Positions 23,004-29,408 of a stretch of 29,408 nucleotides of DNA are shown piece after piece. This DNA is from JAAZFE01 sp034005635. Its GTDB lineage: Bacteria > Verrucomicrobiota > Kiritimatiellia > CAIQIC01 > Lenti-01. The notes under the pieces were generated by a model, which saw nothing but the letters and a program-made list of their open reading frames with translations, was not told where the DNA came from and did no database searches. The stretch lies in assembly GCA_034005635.1 (NCBI GenBank), contig JAVEUJ010000013.1, positions 1 to 29,408 on the forward strand, written 5' to 3'. The stretch's first letter is position 1; every line of letters starts with the position of its first letter. The position numbers were made by a program, and so were the translations under genes.

Positions 23004-24212
23004 TTAGGTTGGGCCCAGCGGATTGACGATCCGCGAGAGATAGGTTTCCAGTTCCCGACCGTATTCGGTGTCCTTGCCGGCAAGCGTCAGTTGCTTGTGC
23101 AGCATGGCGAGCCCGTTGGGGCCTATTTCCGCTTCTTCAGCGGAGGAAAAACGGCGGATGGGGTCCGGATCGAGGAGGCGTTGCAGCAGTTGCAGAAATT
23201 GGGTGTTGTGGCGAACATGGTCCGGCAGCATATCGAACAACTGTGGCACCAACTTGAGCTTGGTACTGAGCAGGTCATTTTCAGTTAGAGGCTTTTCGGC
23301 GTCAAAGAGCCGTTCGCCGCGCAGCATTTCCAGGCCAACCAAGCCCAGGCTGTAGAGGTCTGATTGCAGGCGCGCGATGCGTTCGGCATGAATTTCCGGG
23401 GCCATGTAGGCGGGGGTCCCCAACAGGAGGGTCATTTTTTCGTCCAGCAGCATGGCACGGCCGTAGTCGATCAGTTTCACGTAGCCCAGACGATCAATCA
23501 TGATGTTGGCGGGCTTGATGTCGGCATGCACAAAACCCATTTCATGGAGGGTTTCCAGTCCGCGCAGCACTTGGCGCATAATGTACAGCGCAATGCCGGG
23601 CTGAATCATGACCCGGCCGTTTTGGTGGCGGAAGATCACATCGGTGAGACGCTGCCACTCGGCTTCCGTGGAACGGGCCTTAACCTGCTCAAGATGCGTG
23701 CCATCGAGCAATTCGCGCAGCGAAATACCGTTGACCACTTCCATTTGAAGGTAGCCGATACCGTTGCTTTCTTCGTAGATTTCCGGGATCACGAGCGCCG
23801 GGTTCTTGACCAGTTGCAACTTGGAGGTTTGAGCCGCGATGCGCCCCATGTCCGTCCAGTACTTCTTGGCATTGCTGTAGATACTGGGATCAAACAGTTT
23901 CAGGGCGTGGCGGGTGATGCAGCCGCGTGCCCCCTGGCGCAACCCCATGAAGACGATCCCTTGGCGGCCCCGGCCCAATTCGCGGGGAAAACGATAGGCC
24001 ACCGGATAGTAAATGGCGCGCGCAGCTAGGATGGCGCGGTAGTTAGCCCCTAGTTGGCGGCTCCCGACTCCGATTCCGACTCCGGCGACGGCTCGCGGGG
24101 CTAGATCGCGCAGGATCGACGCATCAGTTGGGGCAGCGTCATCGGTGCTCAGCTGGGCCTCGGGCAAAGGCCCTAGCGCCGTAGTCTGGTCGAAAATGAA
24201 CTTATTTTGCAC
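23004..24212 (-). CDS. Ser/Thr protein kinase (PknB-like)
   Basis: 402 residues from a GTG (24212-24210); an in-frame stop lies 4 codons upstream, so no longer form exists. A non-conserved N-terminus (1-70) precedes the kinase fold: glycine loop LGRGRQGIVF (79-88), ATP lysine K105 in HALKLFD, catalytic loop VHADIKPANIMID (228-240, D231 and N236), DYG (249-251) instead of DFG, and GTPAYMAPE (265-273). The usual HRD arginine is alanine, marking a non-RD kinase that may not need loop phosphorylation. No membrane segment or PASTA domain is seen, so it is probably cytosolic. The region 180-205 is an insertion relative to small kinases. It diverges from the radical SAM gene by 46 bases, so shared promoter control is possible. 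Substrates are unknown. Confidence 0.92.
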   Translation of the reverse strand: MQNKFIFDQTTALGPLPEAQLSTDDAAPTDASILRDLAPRAVAGVGIGVGSRQLGANYRAILAARAIYYPVAYRFPRELGRGRQGIVFMGLRQGARGCITRHALKLFDPSIYSNAKKYWTDMGRIAAQTSKLQLVKNPALVIPEIYEESNGIGYLQMEVVNGISLRELLDGTHLEQVKARSTEAEWQRLTDVIFRHQNGRVMIQPGIALYIMRQVLRGLETLHEMGFVHADIKPANIMIDRLGYVKLIDYGRAMLLDEKMTLLLGTPAYMAPEIHAERIARLQSDLYSLGLVGLEMLRGERLFDAEKPLTENDLLSTKLKLVPQLFDMLPDHVRHNTQFLQLLQRLLDPDPIRRFSSAEEAEIGPNGLAMLHKQLTLAGKDTEYGRELETYLSRIVNPLGPT

Positions 24213-24258
24213 ATGGGGAGTTTACCGAAAGGCAGATATTTGGCAATATCCGCCTTCC

Positions 24259-25353
24259 ATGTCCACCCCTCGCACCAACCACGCCGTTCACGAGCGATCC
24301 TTTCGCCGCCGGGCCTACTCAGGGGCCACCGCTGCGGACTGGGCCGATTGGCGCTGGCAGTTGCGCCACCGAGTGCGTACCGCCGCCGGAATAGAGCGGG
24401 TGTTGGAGCTGTCGGCCCGCGAGCGCCGCGCGCTGGCATCGCCAGTCGCTTGGCGGATGCCGCTGAGCATCACCCCCTACATGCTGGCCCTGCTGGCCCA
24501 AGAGGCACCAGATGGCCCCTTGCGCCGGACCGTGCTACCCGATCTGCGCGAAGCGCATATCCGCGAGGGAGAGTTTCGCGATCCGCTGGGAGAAGAAGCC
24601 CATCAAGTGGCCCCCGGCTTGATCCGTTCCTATCCCCACAAGGTTCTCCTGTTGGCCACCGCCGATTGCGCCTGTTTCTGCCGCTATTGCACTCGCGCCC
24701 GAACCGCGCAAAATGAAGTCGGTAGTCATCAGTCACGCGCGAATCCTTTTCCGCAGGCGGCGCTGGAGTGGTTGCGGCGCACGCCGGAGGTACGTGATGT
24801 TCTGATATCCGGCGGCGATCCGCTGGTGTTGTCCGATGCACGGCTGGAGCGACTGCTTAAGGCCGTGCGGGTAATTCCGCATGTGAACTTGATCCGCATT
24901 GGCACGAAGACACCGGCGGTGCTGCCACAACGGATCACGCCCGGATTGGTGCGGGTCCTGCGCAAGGTGCGCCCGCTATGGCTGAGCCTCCATTTCACCC
25001 ATCCGGCGGAATTGACAGCGCGGGCTGCGCAGGCTTGTTCCCGCCTCCTGGATGCCGGGCTGCCGCTGATGAATCAGACCGTGCTGCTGCGGGGAATCAA
25101 CGACAACCGGGAGACGATGCAGCGGCTGAACGAAGGCCTGTTGCGCATGGGGGTGAAACCCTATTACCTGCATCAGGGCGATATGGCCGCGGGAACCGCT
25201 CATCTGCGCTCGACCGTGGCCAAGGGGTGCGACATCCTGAACGCACTGTGCGGGCAAGTGTCGGGGTATGCCATTCCGCACTTCATGGTTGATCCGCCAG
25301 GCGGCGGCGGCAAGACCCACTTGTTCCCAGGGAGGGGACGTGCCGACTCGTGA
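24259..25353 (+). CDS. Lysine 2,3-aminomutase-family radical SAM protein
   Basis: 364 residues from MSTPRTNHAV; the frame continues upstream into the divergent kinase's start and is not used. The iron-sulfur motif CxxxCxxC is C137, C141 and C144, followed by TRAR. SGGDPL (184-189) binds SAM. The C-terminal PLP region reads VDPPGGGGKTHL, with K352 as the candidate PLP lysine. D308 (HQGDM) and D345 correspond to the aspartates that hold the lysine side chain in clostridial KamA, and R146 corresponds to the carboxylate-binding Arg. These favour a true KamA-like mutase over the EF-P-modifying EpmB, which lacks this C-terminal motif. It is shorter than clostridial KamA (about 416). No beta-lysine acetyltransferase gene adjoins, so the fate of the product is open. 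Confidence 0.87.
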   Translation: MSTPRTNHAVHERSFRRRAYSGATAADWADWRWQLRHRVRTAAGIERVLELSARERRALASPVAWRMPLSITPYMLALLAQEAPDGPLRRTVLPDLREAHIREGEFRDPLGEEAHQVAPGLIRSYPHKVLLLATADCACFCRYCTRARTAQNEVGSHQSRANPFPQAALEWLRRTPEVRDVLISGGDPLVLSDARLERLLKAVRVIPHVNLIRIGTKTPAVLPQRITPGLVRVLRKVRPLWLSLHFTHPAELTARAAQACSRLLDAGLPLMNQTVLLRGINDNRETMQRLNEGLLRMGVKPYYLHQGDMAAGTAHLRSTVAKGCDILNALCGQVSGYAIPHFMVDPPGGGGKTHLFPGRGRADS

Positions 25354-25380
25354 CGGCGGCCCCAGACGCCGATGCAGGGA

Positions 25381-25409
25381 TTGCGTTCACAACCAGATTG
25401 CCGTAGAGT
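25381..25409 (+). promoter_or_regulatory. Candidate promoter of the amidase gene
   Basis: TTGCGT (25381-25386), 17 bases and TAGAGT (25404-25409) sit 40 bases before the amidase ATG. The boxes and spacing match those suggested for the SRP RNA. Support is from pattern only. Confidence 0.4.
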
Positions 25410-25448
25410 CGCCACTTCATGGTGTTGAACCGTTCCATTTGGTATCGC

Positions 25449-26801
25449 ATGCGTTTAGCCTTGGTAGTCGGGCTGATCCTGCCACTGGTGGCCTGCGCCC
25501 AAGTGCGTAGCTTGCCGACGATGCCTTATGCCGGGAAACGCTATGTGGCGCTGAAAGATCTGGCGGGAATGTACGGTCTGCCGTTGTCCGCGCCGAACAG
25601 TAAGACGCTGTTAATTCGCGGGCAATACCTTAGCGTGCAATTTGCCACAGACGGCCGTGAGGCGATCGTGAATGGCAGCAAAGTTTGGCTGCACACCCCG
25701 GCGATCAAGGTGCGCGGCCAGTGGGTCATCAGCGATGCCGACGCCCAATGTGTTATTGACCCCTTGGTGCGGCCATCGGCCTATCTGGGGGGGCGGGCGA
25801 CGCGTACGGTGGTATTGGACCCAGGGCACGGCGGCAAGGATCCTGGGGCCAGTGCCAACGGCATGCAAGAAAAGGACATGGTCCTAGACTTGGCGCTGCG
25901 AGTCCGGGCGCATTTGCGAGCGAATGGAGTGCGCGTAGTAATGACGCGCGAGACGGACCGTTTCTGGACCTTGCAGGATCGCCCGTTTCTGGCGGCGCGT
26001 GGTGCGGGGGATGCATTTGTCAGCATCCATTTTAATGCCACCGGCACCCGCAGCGTGCAGGGGGTGGAAACGTTCGTGACACCGGTAGAGCAGTATCCAC
26101 CGACGTCTGATTCGCGAGCCGGTAAATATCCGGCGGTGCCCAACAACCGCTTCAATCACTCCAATACGGTTCTGGGTCACCAGATTCAGCGGTCGTTGGT
26201 TGGGATCACCCGCGCGGACGACCGCGGCCTCAAGCGGGCCCGGTTCCATGTATTGAAAGATTCTGCCATGCCGGCCGCTTTGGTGGAATGCGGCTTTCTG
26301 ACCAATCCGCAGGAAGCGCAGAAAGTGGCGACGCCAGCCTACCGCGAAACGCTAGCGCAGGGCATTGCGCAGGGCATCCTAAACTATTTAGCTTTGGTGA
26401 ATCGGGCCAAGGTGGAATTGGGTGCCCCGCTGATCCAGGCTCCGACGCAAGTGGCGGTACCGGTCGTGGCTCCTGCGCCGACTACGCCCATCCCTATGGC
26501 GGCGCGCGCTTGGGGGGCACCACCGCCGGGCACCCATCTGCACACCACGGCGGGTGCGGCTTCCGCGATGGTTCAGGCACCGACTGCAGAACAGCCCAGT
26601 CCGACAGTGCCGGACCTGGTGGCTTCTTCTCCCGCTCCCGCGCTGGTGGCGCCGCCTGGCGTTGGTGTAACGGCGCCGCTGGTGACACCGCCCCCGGTCC
26701 GGATTCCGGCTCCGACGCCGACTCCGGCGCTGTCCCGACAAGCCGTGGCCCCGCCACCCTCGCGGTTCTTAAACCCTAATTTGGGTACCCGTTCGGATTA
26801 A
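25449..26801 (+). CDS. N-acetylmuramoyl-L-alanine amidase, predicted lipoprotein
   Basis: 450 residues from MRLALVVGLILPLVAC; an ATG 30 bases upstream would bury the signal peptide. The lipobox LVAC (13-16) predicts lipidation at C16. Residues 30-115 resemble a small substrate- or wall-binding domain (YVALKDLAGMYGLPL). The Amidase_3 catalytic domain (about 119-325) has zinc ligands in VVLDPGHGGKDPG (H127) and MQEKDM (E141), then SIHFNA and a catalytic Glu in ALVECGFLTNP. The last 120 residues are Pro/Ala-rich low complexity, probably a flexible tether. It cleaves the stem peptide from muramic acid in cell-wall turnover or division. Its position before a peptidase gene suits peptide recycling, though that link is inference. 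Confidence 0.92.
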   Translation: MRLALVVGLILPLVACAQVRSLPTMPYAGKRYVALKDLAGMYGLPLSAPNSKTLLIRGQYLSVQFATDGREAIVNGSKVWLHTPAIKVRGQWVISDADAQCVIDPLVRPSAYLGGRATRTVVLDPGHGGKDPGASANGMQEKDMVLDLALRVRAHLRANGVRVVMTRETDRFWTLQDRPFLAARGAGDAFVSIHFNATGTRSVQGVETFVTPVEQYPPTSDSRAGKYPAVPNNRFNHSNTVLGHQIQRSLVGITRADDRGLKRARFHVLKDSAMPAALVECGFLTNPQEAQKVATPAYRETLAQGIAQGILNYLALVNRAKVELGAPLIQAPTQVAVPVVAPAPTTPIPMAARAWGAPPPGTHLHTTAGAASAMVQAPTAEQPSPTVPDLVASSPAPALVAPPGVGVTAPLVTPPPVRIPAPTPTPALSRQAVAPPPSRFLNPNLGTRSD

Positions 26802-26835
26802 TCAGTCCCCACCTCTAGCACCTGGAGTTGAGTCC

Positions 26836-27903
26836 ATGAAAAAATCGAGTCAGGCCTTTCTATACAAATTGATGGCGGCGATCTCCCCCTCCGGCTACGA
26901 GCGGGACGCGGTGCGCGTCTTTCGCCAGGAAGCGGATACGTTTGCGGATGCTGTGCGCACCGATGTGCACGGTAATACCGACATTGTGATTCATCCCGGT
27001 GGTGGCCCGCGCGTGATGTTGGCGGGACACTATGACGAAATTGGCTTCATCGTGACGATGATCGATACGCGCGGGTATCTCTGGGTGGCACCGATTGGCG
27101 GCTGGGACCCCCAAATTCCACAGGGCCAGCGCGTATGGATTCGCACGGATACCGGCGTGGTGCCGGGTGTGATCGGCAAGGTGCCCATCCATCTGCAAAA
27201 GCCCGAGGAGCGCAAACAGGTCACGCCGCTGACGGATCTCTGGGTGGATATTGGCGCCCAGGACAAGAAAGAAGCCGAAAAGCGGGTGTCGGTGGGCGAT
27301 CCTATGGTCATGGCTCAGGATGTGCTCGAGTTGCCAAATGGCCGCTTGGCAGGGCGGGCGTTTGATAATCGCGCCGGGGCCTTTGTTGTGCTGGAAGTGG
27401 CCCGCCTGCTGGCGAGTCTGGCCCCCAAGGCCGAAATCCATGCCGTGGGCACTGTGCAGGAAGAGATCGGTAGCCGCGGCGCCATTACTTCCACTTTTGG
27501 GATCGATCCGCAGGTGGGGATTGCTGTTGATGTCACGTTTGCTACTGACCATCCCAAAATGGATGGCCCCGAAAAGCGTGAGGGCAAGGTGGAACTGGGC
27601 GGCGGGCCGGTGCTGGCGCGCGGCGCCAATATGAATCCCATTCTCTTTGATCACCTGCTCAAAACGGCCAAGAAACGTAAAATCCCCGTCCAGGTGGTGG
27701 CCGATGGCCGGGCCACCCCAACGGATGCGGACCCCATCCAAATTTCGCGCTCTGGTGTCGCGGCGGCACTCGTCAGCGTGCCACTGCGCTACATGCATAC
27801 CCCCAGTGAAATTGTTAGCATAGACGATTTAGACCGCACCATTGAGCTAATTGCCCATGCGATCATCGCTATGAAGCCGCAGCAGAGCTGGATTCCGTTC
27901 TGA
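26836..27903 (+). CDS. M42-family metallo-aminopeptidase
   Basis: 355 residues, the usual length of M42 (glutamyl aminopeptidase/endoglucanase M-like) enzymes, which form large tetrahedral complexes and trim short peptides. Co-catalytic metal residues are H65 and D67 (AGHYDEIGF), the Asp in RAFDNRAG, the Glu pair in VQEEIGSRGA, the Asp in AVDVT and the His near the C-terminus in RYMHTPSE. No signal peptide is seen, so it is cytoplasmic. It follows the amidase gene after 34 bases with its own weak ribosome site (TGGAGTTGAG), so the two may be co-transcribed. Substrate preference cannot be read from the sequence. Confidence 0.95.
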   Translation: MKKSSQAFLYKLMAAISPSGYERDAVRVFRQEADTFADAVRTDVHGNTDIVIHPGGGPRVMLAGHYDEIGFIVTMIDTRGYLWVAPIGGWDPQIPQGQRVWIRTDTGVVPGVIGKVPIHLQKPEERKQVTPLTDLWVDIGAQDKKEAEKRVSVGDPMVMAQDVLELPNGRLAGRAFDNRAGAFVVLEVARLLASLAPKAEIHAVGTVQEEIGSRGAITSTFGIDPQVGIAVDVTFATDHPKMDGPEKREGKVELGGGPVLARGANMNPILFDHLLKTAKKRKIPVQVVADGRATPTDADPIQISRSGVAAALVSVPLRYMHTPSEIVSIDDLDRTIELIAHAIIAMKPQQSWIPF

Positions 27904-27986
27904 TGGTTGTTATCGGTACAAAGAAGACCGGCGTTGCGCCGGCTGCTGAAGACGTTTGTGCGAGAACAGTAACGAGGAGATAGAGA

Positions 27987-29045
27987 ATGATCACAGTGAA
28001 GGTAGTCGGGTGCGGGGGATACGGTGGTGTGGGGATTGTGGAGCTGCTGCTGCGGCATCCGGAAACGAAAATTCAAACCCTGGTGGCGGCGACAGAGACC
28101 GGCATGCCGATGGGGGAGCTGTATCCGCACCTGAAGGGCTTTTGCGACCTGCCAATCTTGACGCCCGATGATCCGGCTGCCAAGGAGCCCGCCGACGTAG
28201 TTTTCTTTTCGACCCCCGACCGCGTTGGAATGGCGCAGGCACCTGCCGAACTCGACCAAGGTGCACGAGTGATCGATTATAGCGGTGACTTCCGGTTTAA
28301 TACCGAGGCTATTTATGCCGAATACGCCGGGCGTATCGGCCTAAACCCCGTCCACCAAGCCCCCGCACTGCTGGCCCAGAGCGTTTATGGCCTGCCCGAA
28401 TTGAATCGCGCGGCCTACAAATCGGATCAGCGCCTGGTGGGTAATCCCGGTTGTTTTGCTGTGAGCTGCCTGCTGGGGTTGGCACCGGCCGCCGCCGCCA
28501 AACTGGTGGATTTTTCCAGCGTAATCTGCGACTGCAAGACCGGCGTCTCCGGCGCGGGCAAGAAAGCGACGCCGATCCACCACTATCCGGCCCGCTACGA
28601 CAACATGCAGGCCTACCGCCTCAGCGGGCATCAGCACGTCATGGAAATTGAACGGATGCTTGGCCAGATCGCGGGCGAACCAGTTCCCGTCACGTTTACC
28701 GCCCAGGTCGTGCCCGTCTGCCGTGGCATTCTGAGCACCTTGTACGGCACGCTCCGTGACGGTATCAGCGCGGCGCAGGTCAGGGACGCCTATGCCGACT
28801 ACCATCGCGACAATACCTTCGTGCGGCTTTATGATCGGCAAGCAGCGATCGGTACTGCCCACGTGCGCGGCTCCAACTTCTGTAATCTCATTGTGGATGT
28901 CGATGAGCGAACCCGCCGCCTGCGCGTGGTTTCGCACATCGATAACCTAATGAAGGGGCAGGCCAGCAATGCCTTGCAAAATATGAACCTGATCTGTGGT
29001 CTGCCCGAGACAATGGGCCTCGACCATCCCGGTGCTTATCCGTAG
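27987..29045 (+). CDS. argC: N-acetyl-gamma-glutamyl-phosphate reductase
   Basis: Third step of arginine synthesis, an NADPH-dependent reductase. It has 352 residues. The NADP-binding motif GCGGYGGVGIVELLLRHPE is at 8-26, the catalytic cysteine is C156 in VGNPGCFAVS, and the active-site His lies in YRLSGHQHVME. KTGVSGAGKKAT matches the family. A clear GAGGAG ribosome site precedes the ATG. The expected partner argJ does not follow; AT-rich repeat sequence begins within 50 bases of the stop. The first stop is TAG, after which the frame stays open for 13 more codons. Confidence 0.96.
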   Translation: MITVKVVGCGGYGGVGIVELLLRHPETKIQTLVAATETGMPMGELYPHLKGFCDLPILTPDDPAAKEPADVVFFSTPDRVGMAQAPAELDQGARVIDYSGDFRFNTEAIYAEYAGRIGLNPVHQAPALLAQSVYGLPELNRAAYKSDQRLVGNPGCFAVSCLLGLAPAAAAKLVDFSSVICDCKTGVSGAGKKATPIHHYPARYDNMQAYRLSGHQHVMEIERMLGQIAGEPVPVTFTAQVVPVCRGILSTLYGTLRDGISAAQVRDAYADYHRDNTFVRLYDRQAAIGTAHVRGSNFCNLIVDVDERTRRLRVVSHIDNLMKGQASNALQNMNLICGLPETMGLDHPGAYP

Positions 29046-29090
29046 GTCATCGCCGCCTCCGAGCCGTTTTATACCGACTTTCCTTAACTT

Positions 29091-29120
29091 AATAACCGCT
29101 TATTACAATAAGCGGTTATT
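29091..29120. repeat. Palindrome AATAACCGCTTATT, copy 1
   Basis: Perfect 14-base arms AATAACCGCTTATT and AATAAGCGGTTATT surround AC. It lies 46 bases after argC and may serve as its transcript end, though no T-run follows. A near-identical copy lies 158 bases downstream, and both are followed by a related GNCAATGG. Confidence 0.8.
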
Positions 29121-29248
29121 GACAATGGGGGGGCTAATTTGTGTAAACAAATCTGATATAATAATATGTAATACAATGGATAGTATAACTGGTTAGGTGA
29201 TGTTTGCTCGCGATGAAAATAGCTATAAGTCAAACATTCTCCGCTCAA

Positions 29249-29278
29249 AATAACCGCTTATTATAATAAGCGGTTATA
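29249..29278. repeat. Palindrome AATAACCGCTTATT, copy 2
   Basis: Same palindrome as 29091-29120, with AT in the centre and one terminal mismatch. The AT-rich stretch between the copies (29121-29248) shows no gene. Confidence 0.8.
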
Positions 29279-29307
29279 GGCAATGGTGATCTTGTTTGTA
29301 CCGATGG

Positions 29308-29384
29308 TTGCCCGGCAAAAATACTCCAATGTATGTTTTGCCCCCAGTTTTAGCGGGGATTGAATTTGATTCAGCGCCGGGCAA
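29308..29384. other. Possible structured RNA with closed multi-stem fold
   Basis: TTGCCCGGC (29308-29316) pairs perfectly with GCCGGGCAA (29376-29384). Inside lie three smaller hairpins: AATAC/GTATG-like (about 29317-29338), CCCC/GGGG (29342-29358) and GAAT/ATTC (29362-29371). The fold is tRNA-sized, but lacks the T-loop and D-loop consensus on both strands. It may be a riboswitch-like leader for a gene beyond the window, or a mobile-element end. Confidence 0.35.
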
Positions 29385-29408
29385 AGAGTATACAAGGATG
29401 GAAATCCA

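Noticed and set aside
27928..27942. CCGGCG/CGCCGG hairpin before argC as a terminator or regulator
   Set aside because: The stem is only six pairs with no T-run and lies in a short gap. GC-rich DNA yields such stems by chance.
29310..29382. tRNA gene on either strand
   Set aside because: The length and outer stem fit, but there is no T-loop TTC-R-A consensus, D-loop GG or proper 7-base anticodon loop.

Overview
The window is 29.4 kb of GC-rich, gene-dense chromosome from a Gram-negative bacterium. The Gram-negative assignment rests on a beta-barrel outer-membrane protein, a lipoprotein amidase, an AsmA-like anchor protein and a LolD-like ATPase. Housekeeping synteny plus many short intergenic palindromes suggests the PVC group (Verrucomicrobiota/Kiritimatiellota-like). 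That placement is inference, not proof. No phage, plasmid, CRISPR or secretion cluster is visible.

Region 1 (1-6106, minus strand) is a biosynthetic run read right to left: dapA-dapB-folK-panB-Sel1 protein-panC. The first three genes overlap by 4 bases each. panC is cut by the window edge and was identified by translating the reverse complement of bases 1-677. Two things interrupt the run. One is a palindrome array between folK and panB. The other is a REP-associated tyrosine transposase (RAYT) flanked by hairpin repeats, lying in the opposite direction between the Sel1 gene and panC.

Region 2 (6107-14840, plus strand) holds a two-PAS SpoIIE-type phosphatase, a Pro-rich beta-barrel protein and an enlarged secreted cyclophilin. 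After an AT-rich gap with twin palindromes come an XdhC-family protein, a 39-residue zinc-ribbon micro-gene, yggS, proC and a membrane-anchored AsmA-like protein. Region 3 (14841-15780) is a gene-free patchwork of interspersed repeats and phased A-tracts leading to a tRNA-His.

Region 4 (15781-22939, plus strand) is informational: tRNA-His, an EF-G-like GTPase, yebC, ruvC, a LolD-like ATPase, the SRP RNA (ffs), dnaX, ybaB and recR. The order ffs-dnaX-ybaB-recR is a widely conserved cluster. Region 5 (23004-29045) contains a Ser/Thr protein kinase (minus) divergent from a lysine 2,3-aminomutase-like radical SAM enzyme, then an N-acetylmuramoyl-L-alanine amidase lipoprotein, an M42 aminopeptidase and argC. 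The last 360 bases are AT-rich, with two copies of a palindrome and a possible folded RNA.

The least explained signals are the duplicated 83-bp palindrome array (3725-3879), the RAYT with its two REP copies (726-1872), the twin palindromes before xdhC (11133-11227), the repeat/A-tract patchwork (14841-15592) and the terminal palindrome/RNA region (29091-29384).
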